A stretch of 64,000 bases of DNA from Flavobacterium sp. I-STPP5a (GCF_009764685.1 NZ_VHLM01000059.1:37088-101087), one strand, 5' to 3'. Counted from the stretch's first letter, positions 10,532 through 19,853 are shown. A program made the numbers and translations. The notes: generated from the letters alone by a model not told the origin.

Positions 10532-11164
10532 ATGAGTACATTTATAGAAAACCAGAATTGGAGATATGCAACTAAAAAATTTGATGCATCAAAAAAAATA
10601 ACAACAGAAGATTTAAGTACGTTAAAAGAAGCTATCCGCTTAACCGCATCTTCTTATGGATTACAACCATACAAAATTATTATTGTTGACAATCCTGAAT
10701 TACGTGCTCAATTGCAACCAGCAGCTTACGGACAAGCGCAAGTTGTGGATGCTTCACACTTGATTGTTTTTGCAAATGAATTAAACTTTGGTGCAGAGGG
10801 AATTGACGATTTTGCAAAAACAATGAGCGAAACTCGTGAAATTCCACTTGAAAGCATTCAAGGGTATGTGGATTACATGAAGGGTAACATTGTAGGATTG
10901 TCTGAAGAAAGCAGAAACTTATGGTCAGCAAAACAAACCTATATTGCACTTGGTAACCTATTAAACAGTGCTGCTGAATTAAAAATTGACACCACTCCTA
11001 TGGAAGGTTTTATACCAGCACAAGTAAATGAAATTCTAGGTCTAGATAAATTAGGTCTTAATGCTACATTACTTGCAACAATAGGATATCGCCATAAAGA
11101 AGATGCTACACAGCATTACAAAAAAGTGAGAAAATCAAACGAGGATTTATTTATTACACTATAA
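10532..11164 (+). CDS. NAD(P)H-dependent nitroreductase family oxidoreductase
   Basis: The protein has 210 residues, typical of the NfsB/YdgI-like nitroreductase family: NWRYATKKFD at the start, SSYGLQPYKIIIV near residue 40 for FMN phosphate contacts, the LWSAKQTYIALGNLL helix near residue 130, and the PMEGF loop near residue 155. These flavoproteins use NAD(P)H to reduce nitroaromatics, quinones or similar acceptors in the cytoplasm. It directly follows the MarR gene, so induction by its substrate through MarR release is likely. The natural substrate is unknown. Confidence 0.88.
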   Translation: MSTFIENQNWRYATKKFDASKKITTEDLSTLKEAIRLTASSYGLQPYKIIIVDNPELRAQLQPAAYGQAQVVDASHLIVFANELNFGAEGIDDFAKTMSETREIPLESIQGYVDYMKGNIVGLSEESRNLWSAKQTYIALGNLLNSAAELKIDTTPMEGFIPAQVNEILGLDKLGLNATLLATIGYRHKEDATQHYKKVRKSNEDLFITL

Positions 11165-11193
11165 TTTTTTTAAACAACTTTAAACAAACTAAA

Positions 11194-11763
11194 ATGAAAA
11201 ACTTAAAATCAATTGCATTAGCAGCAGTAATTGCGCTAACAACAGTAACCGTAAATGCTCAAACAAAAGCAGTAGACGTTTCTAAAAGTACTATCAACTG
11301 GGTTGGAAAAAAAGTAACAGGAGCACATGAAGGTACTATCAACCTTAAAAGTGGAAACCTTGTTTTTAAAGGAAAAAAAGTAGCTGGAGGTTCATTTGTT
11401 GTTGATATGACTTCAATGACAGTAACTGACTTAAAAGCAGGACAAGGAAAAGAAAATCTAGAAGGACACTTAAAAGCAGATGACTTTTTTGGAACTGAAA
11501 AATTTGCAACTTCAACTTTGGTTTTCAAAAAAGTAGTAAGCAAATCAGCTAATCTTTACGCTGTAACTGCTGATTTAACTATAAAAGGAATTACAAACCC
11601 TGTAACTTTTGATCTGGCTACTACGGCTAATTCTGCAACTGCAAATGTAATTGTAGACAGAACTAAATATAAAATAGAGTACAACTCGGCTAGCATCTTT
11701 AGTGCTATTGGTGACAAAGCAATCAACGATGATTTTACATTAGCTGTGAATTTGAAATTCTAA
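11194..11763 (+). CDS. YceI family periplasmic lipid-binding-like protein
   Basis: The protein has 189 residues. A signal peptide (MKNLKSIALAAVIALTTVTV, cleaved near NAQ) is followed by one YceI beta-barrel: VDVSKSTINWVGKKVTGAHEG at the start of the mature part, then LEGHLKADDFF and LTIKGITNPVTFDL, which are family hallmarks. YceI proteins bind isoprenoid-type lipids in the periplasm. The gene starts 29 bases after the nitroreductase and ends at a strong terminator, so it is probably the last gene of the MarR-controlled operon. Confidence 0.9.
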   Translation: MKNLKSIALAAVIALTTVTVNAQTKAVDVSKSTINWVGKKVTGAHEGTINLKSGNLVFKGKKVAGGSFVVDMTSMTVTDLKAGQGKENLEGHLKADDFFGTEKFATSTLVFKKVVSKSANLYAVTADLTIKGITNPVTFDLATTANSATANVIVDRTKYKIEYNSASIFSAIGDKAINDDFTLAVNLKF

Positions 11764-11784
11764 TTCCAAGACAACTCACTCCTT

Positions 11785-11820
11785 AAACCCTATCAAGAAA
11801 TTGATAGGGTTTTCTTTTTT
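11785..11820 (+). terminator. Rho-independent terminator after yceI
   Basis: AAACCCTATCAA and TTGATAGGGTTT form a 12-bp stem with a GAAA loop, followed by TTCTTTTTT. Confidence 0.88.
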
Positions 11821-12117
11821 TAATGATTTTTACTTTTTATCGCTAATTTCCTTTTTTAGACCAAAACCGTACTTAAAAATGTATTTACATTTTTTTCTCT
11901 TCAAGTAAACCCGAAAAGCAATACTCCTAGTTCTTGCATTAAAATCAGAACTGAAATTTCAGAACAGTCAAACTTTAGTTCCACAAAAATAACATCGGTC
12001 AGTTATTCTTAATAAACTAATAATATTAGATACAGACTAGCTTAACAGCACTAAAGTACTTTTGGTTAAATGAAATTTACATCTCATATAACAACTGAAA
12101 CTACAAAAACAAGTACC
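11821..12117. other. Non-coding interval before the secreted protein
   Basis: About 300 AT-rich bases. I see no RNA gene, no clear repeat and no convincing full promoter. It includes 16 upstream in-frame codons (from 12070) that I do not count as part of the next gene. Confidence 0.4.
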
Positions 12118-13386
12118 ATGAAATTAAAAATCACACTGCTTTTACTGCTTTCTTGCTTGTACATCAATGCACAACAACTCAAAGGTATAATAGGAGAAGA
12201 AAACTGGCTTAACAATTGGACTAATTTTAAACCCGCTAGTACTGAATATAATGAAGCAACAACGATATTAACAGGGGTTATAAGTAGCAATATGACCTTA
12301 CAACGTAAAAACACTTATCGATTAATAGGTGTAGTTTATGTTACGAACAAAGCAACGCTTACTATTGAGCCAGGAACCGTTATTCGTGGTGATAAAGAAA
12401 CCTGCGGAACGCTAGTAATTACAAAAGGTTCTAAGATTATGGCCGAAGGTAATGAAACTGCTCCTATTGTATTTACCTCTAACAATGCTGTTTTATCAAG
12501 AAAACCTGGAGATTGGGGTGGAATTGTAATTCTTGGCGATGCACCAATCAATAGGATTGGTGGAATCGGTTTTTTAGACTTTAATTTAAATCCAGAAGTT
12601 AGCTATTATGGTGGTGCAAATGAAGAGGATAATTCCGGGATTTTAAAATTTGTGCGTATTGAATTTTCAGGCAGAAAATTAAAAGAACAAAAAGAACTCA
12701 ATGGTTTATCACTTGCCGGCGTTGGAAATAAAACAAAACTAGAAAACATCCAAATAAGTTTTTCAAATGATGATTCCTTTGAATGTTATGGAGGTAAAAC
12801 AACTTTAAACAATATTATTTCATACCGTTCTACTGATGATGATTTTGATTTTACACAAGGTGCACAGGCTAAAATTACCAATAGTATTGCCATAAGAGAT
12901 CCATTTTCAAGCGATGTTGCAGGCTCTAGATGCTTTGAAATTGACAATTATGACAAAATAGAAAACTGCGATTTTACTAAAAAAGCTACCTCAATAACCG
13001 CCAATAACATGACCTTACTTAATACGCAAGAAAATAATCAAGGACTTGTTAAAGAATCAATTTACATTAAAGATAAGTGCTTTCTAACATTAGATAATAG
13101 CGTAATACATGGTTTTTCTGCAATAGCTGTTTTAGATTCAAAGATAAGTTACATTAGTGAAAATCTTGGTCGAATTAGTTTTAGAGGTGTAATTGCTAAT
13201 AATTGTTCTGATAAAATCATTAGTGAAGTAGCAGGAAATAATATTGAAATAGCAAATTGGTACAGCAACGCCTCCTACGCATTAGATTATACTACCATAC
13301 CAACTTTAGATTTTTTCATTCAACCTTCCTTAAAAAAAGCACCAGATTTCCGTTTAAAATCGTATACCAATTTAGCCAGTAAGTAA
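12118..13386 (+). CDS. Secreted protein of unknown function, beta-helix-like
   Basis: I chose ATG 12118 over ATG 12070 because a clean signal peptide follows at once (MKLKITLLLLLSCLYINAQ), giving 422 residues. After it come features of a right-handed parallel beta-helix: repeating short strands with Asn/Asp/Gly turns, TIEPGTVIRGDKETCGTLVI, APIVFTSNN, GDWGGIVILGDAPIN and DDDFDFTQGAQAKITNSI. The same motifs occur in Bacteroidota surface proteins often labelled only as hypothetical or lipoprotein. There is no C-terminal type IX sorting signal that I can recognise. No neighbour suggests a function. Catalytic activity should not be assumed. Confidence 0.7.
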   Translation: MKLKITLLLLLSCLYINAQQLKGIIGEENWLNNWTNFKPASTEYNEATTILTGVISSNMTLQRKNTYRLIGVVYVTNKATLTIEPGTVIRGDKETCGTLVITKGSKIMAEGNETAPIVFTSNNAVLSRKPGDWGGIVILGDAPINRIGGIGFLDFNLNPEVSYYGGANEEDNSGILKFVRIEFSGRKLKEQKELNGLSLAGVGNKTKLENIQISFSNDDSFECYGGKTTLNNIISYRSTDDDFDFTQGAQAKITNSIAIRDPFSSDVAGSRCFEIDNYDKIENCDFTKKATSITANNMTLLNTQENNQGLVKESIYIKDKCFLTLDNSVIHGFSAIAVLDSKISYISENLGRISFRGVIANNCSDKIISEVAGNNIEIANWYSNASYALDYTTIPTLDFFIQPSLKKAPDFRLKSYTNLASK

Positions 13387-13498
13387 TTCATAATAAAATC
13401 ACTTCTAAGAAAAACTCAGGTTTTATATTCATAACAAAAAACAGAAAAAAAATTATTTAATTTTAATTTAAAATGTGTTATAATTGAAATTTCATTTA

Positions 13499-13506
13499 TA
13501 TATTTG
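13499..13506 (+). promoter_or_regulatory. Candidate -7 box of the trp operon promoter
   Basis: TATATTTG is a perfect match to TAnnTTTG and lies 17 bases before the leader-peptide ATG. No TTG is at ideal spacing upstream, so the -33 element is unassigned. Placement before the leader peptide makes it the most likely trp promoter. Confidence 0.55.
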
Positions 13507-13522
13507 TATAAAATAATAAACA

Positions 13523-13579
13523 ATGAACACAATTTTAAACAATTCATGGTGGTGGAACAATTTACGTCAAATGTCGTGA
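13523..13579 (+). CDS. trpL: trp operon leader peptide (18 residues, three consecutive Trp)
   Basis: The short frame reads MNTILNNSWWWNNLRQMS and stops with TGA at 13577-13579. Three adjacent TGG codons (13547-13555) in an 18-codon frame just before trpE are the signature of a tryptophan attenuation leader. Ribosome stalling at these codons when charged tRNA-Trp is scarce would set the fold of the downstream RNA. Its last codons lie inside the antiterminator arm, so normal termination of translation would mask that arm. The peptide itself probably has no other role. Confidence 0.88.
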   Translation: MNTILNNSWWWNNLRQMS

Positions 13580-13649
13580 ATTAAGCTCCTATGGTATTTT
13601 TAAAACTATAAATATAAAAGGCTTGTCATCACGACAGGCCTTTTTTTTT
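13572..13649 (+). promoter_or_regulatory. trp attenuator: antiterminator and rho-independent terminator
   Basis: The terminator is AAGGCTTGTC (13618-13627) pairing with GACAGGCCTT (13633-13642) around the loop ATCAC, followed by a run of T to 13649. The alternative is TGTCGTGA (13572-13579), which is fully complementary to TCACGACA (13629-13636), a stretch covering the terminator loop and the start of its 3' arm. The two folds exclude each other. A ribosome stalled on the Trp codons leaves 13572-13579 free (read-through). One that reaches the stop codon covers it (termination). Confidence 0.85.
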
Positions 13650-13685
13650 GATCTAAAATGGAAACAACACTAAAAACATAAAAAA

Positions 13686-15086
13686 TTGAAATCATTTACA
13701 TTACAAACAAAATACAAGCAAATCTTAGCTGACACCATTACCCCCGTGAGTGTATACTTTAAGATTAGAGATAAATTTCCCAATAGTCTTTTACTAGAGA
13801 GTAGTGATTATCATGGTAATGACAACAGCTTCTCCTATATTTGTTGCAATCCTATTGCATCCTTAAAAATAGAAAATGAAGTGATTTATAAATCATTCCC
13901 TGACGGTAGTTCTGAAAAAATAAATATTGACACAAATACCGATATTCCAGCTGTCATTCAAGAGTTTTCTGGACAATTCAAGTCAGATAAAAACAATTTC
14001 AAATTTATAAACAACGGGTTATTTGGATACATTTCGTATGATGCGGTTCGGTATTTTGAAAAAGTTACAATCGCTAAAAAAGAAAATAGCAATTCCATTC
14101 CAGATGTACACTATGCGGTTTACCAAAACATTATTGCTATTAACCATTTTAAGAATGAAGCGTATCTCTTTTGCCACAGCTTAGATGGTCGTAATAATAT
14201 TGCCGAGATAGAACAACTGCTTCAATCTAGAAATATTGCTTCGTATAAATTTTCAAAAGAAGGTGACGGTTTTTCTAATTTGACTGATGCAGAATTTAAA
14301 GAAAATGTGGCCTTAGCAAAAAAACATTGTTTTAGAGGTGATGTGTTTCAGCTCGTTTTGTCAAGAAGATTTACGCAAGGTTTTAAAGGTGATGAGTTTA
14401 ATGTATACCGAGCCTTGAGAAGCATCAACCCTTCCCCTTACCTATTTTTCTTTGATTATGGCGATTTCAAAATTTTTGGAAGCTCTCCCGAAGCTCAGAT
14501 TATCGTAAAAGATAGAAAAGCCGAAATTCATCCCATTGCTGGAACTTTTAAACGTACAGGAGATGATGAGAAAGATGCAAACCTTGCCAAGCAATTATCT
14601 GAGGATAAAAAAGAAAACAGTGAACACGTGATGCTGGTTGACTTGGCCAGAAATGATTTAAGCCGAAATGGTCATGATGTTCAAGTAGAAAAATATAGAG
14701 AAGTACAATTCTTTTCGCATGTTATTCACTTGGTTTCTAAAGTCACAGGGTATTTACATGACACGGCCACAACGATGCAAGTGGTAGCTGATACGTTTCC
14801 AGCAGGTACGCTTAGTGGTGCACCTAAACACCGTGCCATGCAACTCATTGAAGAATACGAAAAAACAAGTCGGAATTTTTATGGAGGCGCAATAGGGGTG
14901 ATGGATTTTGATGGTAATTTTAACCATGCCATCATGATCCGAAGTTTTTTAAGTAAAAATCATCAATTGCATTGTCAAGCGGGCGCTGGAATTGTGGCAA
15001 GCTCTGATGAAGAAAGTGAAATGCAAGAAGTGTACAATAAATTAAGAGCCTTAAATGCCGCATTAGATTTAGCCGAAACGATTTAA
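13686..15086 (+). CDS. trpE: Anthranilate synthase component I
   Basis: The protein has 466 residues. It makes anthranilate from chorismate with TrpG-supplied ammonia. The feedback site LLES is present (about residue 36), as expected for Trp-inhibited TrpE. Catalytic-domain motifs follow: HCFRGDVFQLVLSRRF (about 217), GSSPEAQ, HPIAGTFKRTG, ENSEHVMLVDLARNDL and FPAGTLSGAPKHRAM. The start is TTG at 13686, since the protein matches family N-termini from there and no in-frame ATG lies near. A seven-codon ATG frame (13658-13681) ends four bases before it and might couple translation. It is the first structural gene after the attenuator. Confidence 0.95.
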   Translation: MKSFTLQTKYKQILADTITPVSVYFKIRDKFPNSLLLESSDYHGNDNSFSYICCNPIASLKIENEVIYKSFPDGSSEKINIDTNTDIPAVIQEFSGQFKSDKNNFKFINNGLFGYISYDAVRYFEKVTIAKKENSNSIPDVHYAVYQNIIAINHFKNEAYLFCHSLDGRNNIAEIEQLLQSRNIASYKFSKEGDGFSNLTDAEFKENVALAKKHCFRGDVFQLVLSRRFTQGFKGDEFNVYRALRSINPSPYLFFFDYGDFKIFGSSPEAQIIVKDRKAEIHPIAGTFKRTGDDEKDANLAKQLSEDKKENSEHVMLVDLARNDLSRNGHDVQVEKYREVQFFSHVIHLVSKVTGYLHDTATTMQVVADTFPAGTLSGAPKHRAMQLIEEYEKTSRNFYGGAIGVMDFDGNFNHAIMIRSFLSKNHQLHCQAGAGIVASSDEESEMQEVYNKLRALNAALDLAETI

Positions 15087-15154
15087 TTCAATTCTAATAA
15101 ATTCCTTCTAAAAAGGGTTTCATTTTCAAAAAAAAATTAAAATAAAAAAATATA

Positions 15155-15766
15155 ATGAGCAACAATATAAACACACCATCTACTTCAACTGCTGCTGCAA
15201 GACGGCAAGTTTTAGTCATTGATAATTACGATAGTTTCACCTATAATTTAGTACATTATCTTGAAGATTTAGACTGTGAAGTTACCGTTTATAGAAACGA
15301 TCAATTTGATATTGATGAAATTTCAGTTTTCGATAAAATTCTGCTTTCACCAGGTCCTGGAATTCCTGATGAAGCGGGTTTGTTAAAAGAAGTGATTCGC
15401 AAATATGGTCCTACCAAGAGTATTTTTGGAGTCTGTCTAGGGCAGCAAGCCATAGGTGAGGTTTACGGTGGAACACTTTCTAATCTTGACAAAGTATATC
15501 ATGGCGTAGCCTCTATGGTAAAAACTACCGTGACTGATGAACTTCTTTTTGAAGGTTTAGGAAACTCCTTTGAGGTAGGGCGTTACCATTCTTGGGTAGT
15601 AGATACTCATTTACCTGATGTACTAGAGATTACCTCTCTTGACGAAAACGGACAAATCATGTCCTTGCGTCACAAAACTTATGATGTACGTGGGGTGCAG
15701 TTTCACCCTGAAAGTGTATTGACACCTAATGGAAAACGAATTTTGGAAAACTGGATTAAAAGCTAG
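15155..15766 (+). CDS. trpG: Anthranilate synthase component II (glutamine amidotransferase)
   Basis: The protein has 203 residues. It is a class I glutaminase: VLVIDNYDSFTYNL at the start of the conserved part (residue 20), LLSPGPGIPDEAG, the catalytic Cys in FGVCLGQQAIGEV (about 93) and the His/Glu pair in QFHPESVLTP. It supplies ammonia to TrpE and may also serve the PabB-like protein encoded at 39.8 kb, since no second glutaminase is seen beside that gene. About 19 residues precede the conserved start, so translation might begin later than the ATG given, although none is obvious. Confidence 0.95.
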   Translation: MSNNINTPSTSTAAARRQVLVIDNYDSFTYNLVHYLEDLDCEVTVYRNDQFDIDEISVFDKILLSPGPGIPDEAGLLKEVIRKYGPTKSIFGVCLGQQAIGEVYGGTLSNLDKVYHGVASMVKTTVTDELLFEGLGNSFEVGRYHSWVVDTHLPDVLEITSLDENGQIMSLRHKTYDVRGVQFHPESVLTPNGKRILENWIKS

Positions 15767-15830
15767 TTTTAAAAATTTTCCTAGTTAAAGTATCACACAA
15801 AGAGTTTACCATTAAGAACAACTATCACAA

Positions 15831-16823
15831 ATGAAAAACATATTAAACCGATTGATCAATCACGAAACCCTTTCTAGAGAGGAAGCAAAGAACGTATTGA
15901 TTACTATTTCAAACGGAGGTTACAACAACAGCCAAATAGCTTCTTTCCTTACCGTTTACATGATGCGTAGCATCACTATTGAGGAGCTTGCTGGCTTTAG
16001 AGAAGCACTGCTAGAATTGTGTATTCGAGTTGATTTATCTGCTTATAACACCATAGATCTTTGTGGTACTGGCGGAGATGGGAAGGATACCTTTAATATT
16101 TCAACATTAGCATCGTTTGTAGCGGCAGGTGCCGGAATAAAAGTAGCTAAACATGGCAATTATGGTGTTTCGTCTATTTCTGGTTCTAGTAACGTAATGG
16201 AAAAACTAGGTATCCGTTTTAGCAATGACAATGGTTTTCTAGAAAGTTGTATGGACCAAGCTGGAATTTGTATTTTACACGCACCTTTATTTCATCCTGC
16301 AATGAAAAACGTGGGTCCTATTAGAAAAGAACTGGCTGTAAAAACATTTTTTAATATGCTAGGTCCTATGGTAAATCCTTCTTTTCCAAAAAATCAATTG
16401 GTAGGTGTTTTCAATCTAGAACTTGCTCGAATGTACGCGTATTTGTATCAAAATACAGATGTAAACTTCACCATACTTCATTCTTTAGATGGATATGATG
16501 AAATATCCCTGACTGGTGCTTCAAAAACAATATCAAAAACAAGAGAAGGGATGTTGAATCCCGAAGATTTTGGTGTAAACTTACTAACCCAAAAAGAAAT
16601 TGAAGGCGGAACAACCATTGAAGAATCGGCTGAAATGTTTACTACAATTATTGCTGGAAAAGGAACCGAAGCTCAAAATAATGTCGTCTGTGCCAATGCT
16701 GCCATGGCTATTGCAACGGTTACAAATTGCTCGCCTTTAGAAGGATTTCAAATAGCGAAAGAGAGTTTATTATCTGGTAAAGGACTTTTATCTTTGAAGA
16801 AATTACAAGAATTAAGCAAATAA
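15831..16823 (+). CDS. trpD: Anthranilate phosphoribosyltransferase
   Basis: The protein has 330 residues, full length. It adds the phosphoribosyl group of PRPP to anthranilate. The PRPP/metal motif reads DLCGTGGDGKDTFNIST (about residue 73), followed by KHGNYGVSSISGSSNVMEKLG and HPAMKNVGPIRKELAVKTFFN, all diagnostic of TrpD. It lies 64 bases after trpG in the same operon. Confidence 0.96.
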   Translation: MKNILNRLINHETLSREEAKNVLITISNGGYNNSQIASFLTVYMMRSITIEELAGFREALLELCIRVDLSAYNTIDLCGTGGDGKDTFNISTLASFVAAGAGIKVAKHGNYGVSSISGSSNVMEKLGIRFSNDNGFLESCMDQAGICILHAPLFHPAMKNVGPIRKELAVKTFFNMLGPMVNPSFPKNQLVGVFNLELARMYAYLYQNTDVNFTILHSLDGYDEISLTGASKTISKTREGMLNPEDFGVNLLTQKEIEGGTTIEESAEMFTTIIAGKGTEAQNNVVCANAAMAIATVTNCSPLEGFQIAKESLLSGKGLLSLKKLQELSK

Positions 16824-16914
16824 AATAGTTTAAAATTTAAGGTAAGTGTTCCTGAAATAGCTAATTACAGATCAAAATGAAATGTTAAATATAAAAACGT
16901 CTAATAAAAAATAA

Positions 16915-17700
16915 ATGAACATCTTAGATAAAATAATAGTTGACAAAAAAAGAGAAGTGATTCTCAAAAAAACAATAATTCCGGTATCGCAGCTAGAATC
17001 CTCAGTATTTTTCACAAAAAAAACAATTTCATTAAGTCAATCGCTTAGAGCCAGTAACTCTGGAATAATTGCCGAACACAAACGCAGGTCACCATCAAAA
17101 GCTGAAATTAATTATAATTTTACTGTTGAAGAGGTGGTAAAAGGATATGAAACTGCAGGTGCTTGTGGCATATCGGTACTTACTGATGGGAAGTATTTTG
17201 GTGGTTCTCTTGATGATTTACTTTTGGCTAGAGCAACAGTAAACATTCCGCTTTTGCGCAAAGAATTCATAGTTGATGAGTACCAAATTCTAGAGGCAAA
17301 AGCTCATGGCGCCGATTTAATTTTACTGATTGCAGCGGTTTTAACGCGAGAGGAAATCAAACAGTTATCTGAATTTGCACATAGTTTAGGATTAGAAGTG
17401 TTACTAGAAGTACATGATCAAGAAGAGTTAGAAAAATCTATTATGCCGTCACTTGACATGATAGGTGTTAACAACAGAAATTTAAAAACTTTTGAAGTGA
17501 GTTTGGATTTCAGCAAGCAACTCGCTTCACAAATCCCAGATAATTTTGTAAAAGTATCCGAGAGTGGAATTGCTAGCGTGGAAGCTATTAATGAACTCAA
17601 ACCATATGGTTTTAAGGGGTTTTTGATAGGAGAAAATTTTATGAAAACAGACAATGCAGGAAAAGCAGCTACTGAATTTATCCAGAAACTACTTTCTTAA
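16915..17700 (+). CDS. trpC: Indole-3-glycerol phosphate synthase
   Basis: The protein has 261 residues. The TIM-barrel enzyme closes the indole ring from the TrpF product. The motifs are all present: MNILDKIIVDKKREV at the start, IIAEHKRRSPSKAEI (catalytic Lys, about residue 57), LRKEFIVDEYQI, VGVNNRNLKTFEV and VSESGI near the end. It is a single-function protein, since trpF is a separate gene 42 bases downstream. Confidence 0.96.
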   Translation: MNILDKIIVDKKREVILKKTIIPVSQLESSVFFTKKTISLSQSLRASNSGIIAEHKRRSPSKAEINYNFTVEEVVKGYETAGACGISVLTDGKYFGGSLDDLLLARATVNIPLLRKEFIVDEYQILEAKAHGADLILLIAAVLTREEIKQLSEFAHSLGLEVLLEVHDQEELEKSIMPSLDMIGVNNRNLKTFEVSLDFSKQLASQIPDNFVKVSESGIASVEAINELKPYGFKGFLIGENFMKTDNAGKAATEFIQKLLS

Positions 17701-17742
17701 TTTAAAAAAAATATAACACAACAATCAATACAGGTAGTCATT

Positions 17743-18438
17743 ATGCAACCTTCAATAAATAACCCAAATACAACTCCCCTTTCGTCTCCCGTTATGTCAG
17801 GAAAAATGGGGGTAAAAGTAAAAGTATGCGGCATGAAATATCCAGAAAACATTTTGGGACTTGCTGCGCTACAACCTGATTATTTGGGATTTATTTTTTG
17901 GGATAAATCCACTCGTTATTTTGATGGAGAGATGCCCGAATTACCAGCATCTATAAAAAAAGTGGGGGTATTTGTGCAAGAGGAAATCGAAGTAATTTTG
18001 GCGAAAGCCGAAAAATATAATTTACAAGCCATACAATTACATGGAAATGAGTCGGTTGCTTTTTGTAGTGATTTGAAAGAAAAATTAAAAGAAAAAAAAA
18101 TAGAAATCATCAAGGTTTTCTCGGTCAATGACACCTTTGATTTTCAAGAACTAGAACCTTTTGAAACGGTATGCGATTACTTTTTATTTGATACTAAAGG
18201 CAAACTTCCGGGTGGGAACGGAAATACATTTGACTGGCGGGTTTTAGAAAAATATCCTTCGCTTAAACCATTTTTTTTAAGTGGTGGGATAAGCCTTGAT
18301 GAGGTTGAATCTATACAACAAATCTTGAATACCAATTTACCAATTCACGCTCTAGATTTAAACAGTAAATTTGAAACAGAGCCTGGATTAAAAGACATTA
18401 CATTATTACAAAAGTTGCAACATAATTTACAACTTTAA
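17743..18438 (+). CDS. trpF: Phosphoribosylanthranilate isomerase
   Basis: The protein has up to 231 residues. The conserved region begins with VKVCGMKYPENI at about residue 27, then GFIFWDKSTRYF, VGVFVQEE, IQLHGNES, LFDTKGKLPGGNGNTFDW and FFLSGGI. The extra 20 or so N-terminal residues (rich in Pro, Asn and Ser) are unusual for the family. ATG 17794 or 17806 would give a more typical start, so the 5' end is uncertain. It isomerises phosphoribosylanthranilate in the cytoplasm. Confidence 0.94.
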   Translation: MQPSINNPNTTPLSSPVMSGKMGVKVKVCGMKYPENILGLAALQPDYLGFIFWDKSTRYFDGEMPELPASIKKVGVFVQEEIEVILAKAEKYNLQAIQLHGNESVAFCSDLKEKLKEKKIEIIKVFSVNDTFDFQELEPFETVCDYFLFDTKGKLPGGNGNTFDWRVLEKYPSLKPFFLSGGISLDEVESIQQILNTNLPIHALDLNSKFETEPGLKDITLLQKLQHNLQL

Positions 18439-18456
18439 CTTTTAAACATACACAAA

Positions 18457-19638
18457 ATGAGTTACAACGTTAATGAAAAAGGATATTATGGAGAATTTGG
18501 TGGTGCTTTCATTCCTGAAATGTTATACCCAAATGTAGAAGAACTTCGCCAAAATTACCTAAAAATCACAGCAGAACCTGAATTTCAAGAAGAGTTTGAT
18601 GCCTTGCTAAAAGAGTATGTAGGCCGCCCTACTCCCTTGTATTTTGCAAAACGCTTATCCGAAGAATATAATACAAAAATTTACCTCAAAAGAGAAGATT
18701 TGTGTCACACGGGAGCACATAAAGTAAACAACACCATAGGACAAATACTCCTAGCCAAACGATTGGGCAAAAAAAGAATTATTGCCGAGACTGGCGCTGG
18801 ACAACACGGTGTAGCTACAGCAACGGTATGTGCCTTAATGGGACTAGAATGTATTGTGTACATGGGTGAAGTAGATATAAAAAGACAAGCGCCAAACGTA
18901 GCCCGAATGAAAATGCTTGGTGCCGAAGTAAGACCTGCCAAGTCTGGATCCAAAACCTTGAAAGACGCTACTAATGAAGCCATTAGAGACTGGATTAACA
19001 ATCCTGTAGATACGTACTACATCATAGGATCGGTAGTGGGACCACACCCATATCCTGATATGGTGGCGCGTTTTCAAAGTGTTATTTCAAAAGAAATAAA
19101 AGAGCAATTGCTAGAAAAAGAAGGGAAAGAAAACCCAGATTACGTTATTGCCTGCGTAGGCGGTGGTAGCAATGCTGCAGGAACTTATTATCATTTCCTG
19201 GACGAAAAAGAAGTCAACATCATTGCTGTTGAAGCAGCTGGACTAGGCGTAGACTCTGGGGAAAGCGCAGCTACCTCAGCATTAGGAAAAATAGGTGTTA
19301 TTCATGGTAGTAAAACACTATTAATGCAAACCAACGATGGACAAATAACAGAGCCTTACTCCATATCAGCTGGACTTGATTATCCTGGTGTTGGCCCCAT
19401 GCACGCTAATTTATACACTACTGGAAGAGCTCAATTTATCTCAATTACAGATGCACAAGCCATGGACTGGGGTATCAAATTATCTAAAATGGAGGGCTTA
19501 ATTCCTGCCATAGAAAGTGCGCACGCCTTTGCAGTATTAGACGAAATGAAATTCAAGAAAGACGATATTGTAGTAATTAATCTCTCTGGCCGTGGTGACA
19601 AGGATTTAAATACTTACATAGATTATTTTAAATTATAA
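18457..19638 (+). CDS. trpB: Tryptophan synthase beta subunit
   Basis: The protein has 393 residues, full length. The PLP-binding Lys lies in [15 protein letters not shown] (about residue 88). Other hallmarks are [11 protein letters not shown] at the start, [24 protein letters not shown] for phosphate binding, and LSGRGDKDL at the end. It condenses indole and serine to tryptophan, in complex with TrpA. It lies 18 bases after trpF. trpA follows only after an intervening repeat and a small unrelated gene. Confidence 0.97.
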   Translation: MSYNVNEKGYYGEFGGAFIPEMLYPNVEELRQNYLKITAEPEFQEEFDALLKEYVGRPTPLYFAKRLSEEYNTKIYLKREDLCHTGAHKVNNTIGQILLAKRLGKKRIIAETGAGQHGVATATVCALMGLECIVYMGEVDIKRQAPNVARMKMLGAEVRPAKSGSKTLKDATNEAIRDWINNPVDTYYIIGSVVGPHPYPDMVARFQSVISKEIKEQLLEKEGKENPDYVIACVGGGSNAAGTYYHFLDEKEVNIIAVEAAGLGVDSGESAATSALGKIGVIHGSKTLLMQTNDGQITEPYSISAGLDYPGVGPMHANLYTTGRAQFISITDAQAMDWGIKLSKMEGLIPAIESAHAFAVLDEMKFKKDDIVVINLSGRGDKDLNTYIDYFKL

Positions 19639-19682
19639 TTTAGTACACTATTATCCTGTGAGATGTTTTTTTTGACTTAATT

Positions 19683-19806
19683 TTAGGGCGTTCCCTCGCC
19701 GAAAAAAGCGAGGTCAGGCTGTACGCTAAATTCCCGATTAACAAAAACTACGGCAAAAGCCTTATTTTTCTAAACCAGTAGATACCGCTGCCATCCTTAA
19801 CGCAAT
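19683..19806 (+). repeat. Structured intergenic repeat, GGGCGTT...AACGC type
   Basis: The segment begins AGGGCGTTCCCTCGCC and ends CCATCCTTAACGCAAT. GCGTT at the start pairs with AACGC at the end. CCTCGC and GCGAGG form a perfect inner stem. From memory, closely similar GGGCGTT(A/C)CCC...TAACGC segments are scattered between genes in many Flavobacterium genomes. I know of no assigned function. It lies inside the trp operon between trpB and the next gene, and it contains no obvious terminator T-run. Confidence 0.6.
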
Positions 19807-19853
19807 CAAGAAGAGCACATCACGTTTTAAATTAAATTTGTCAAACCCACATT

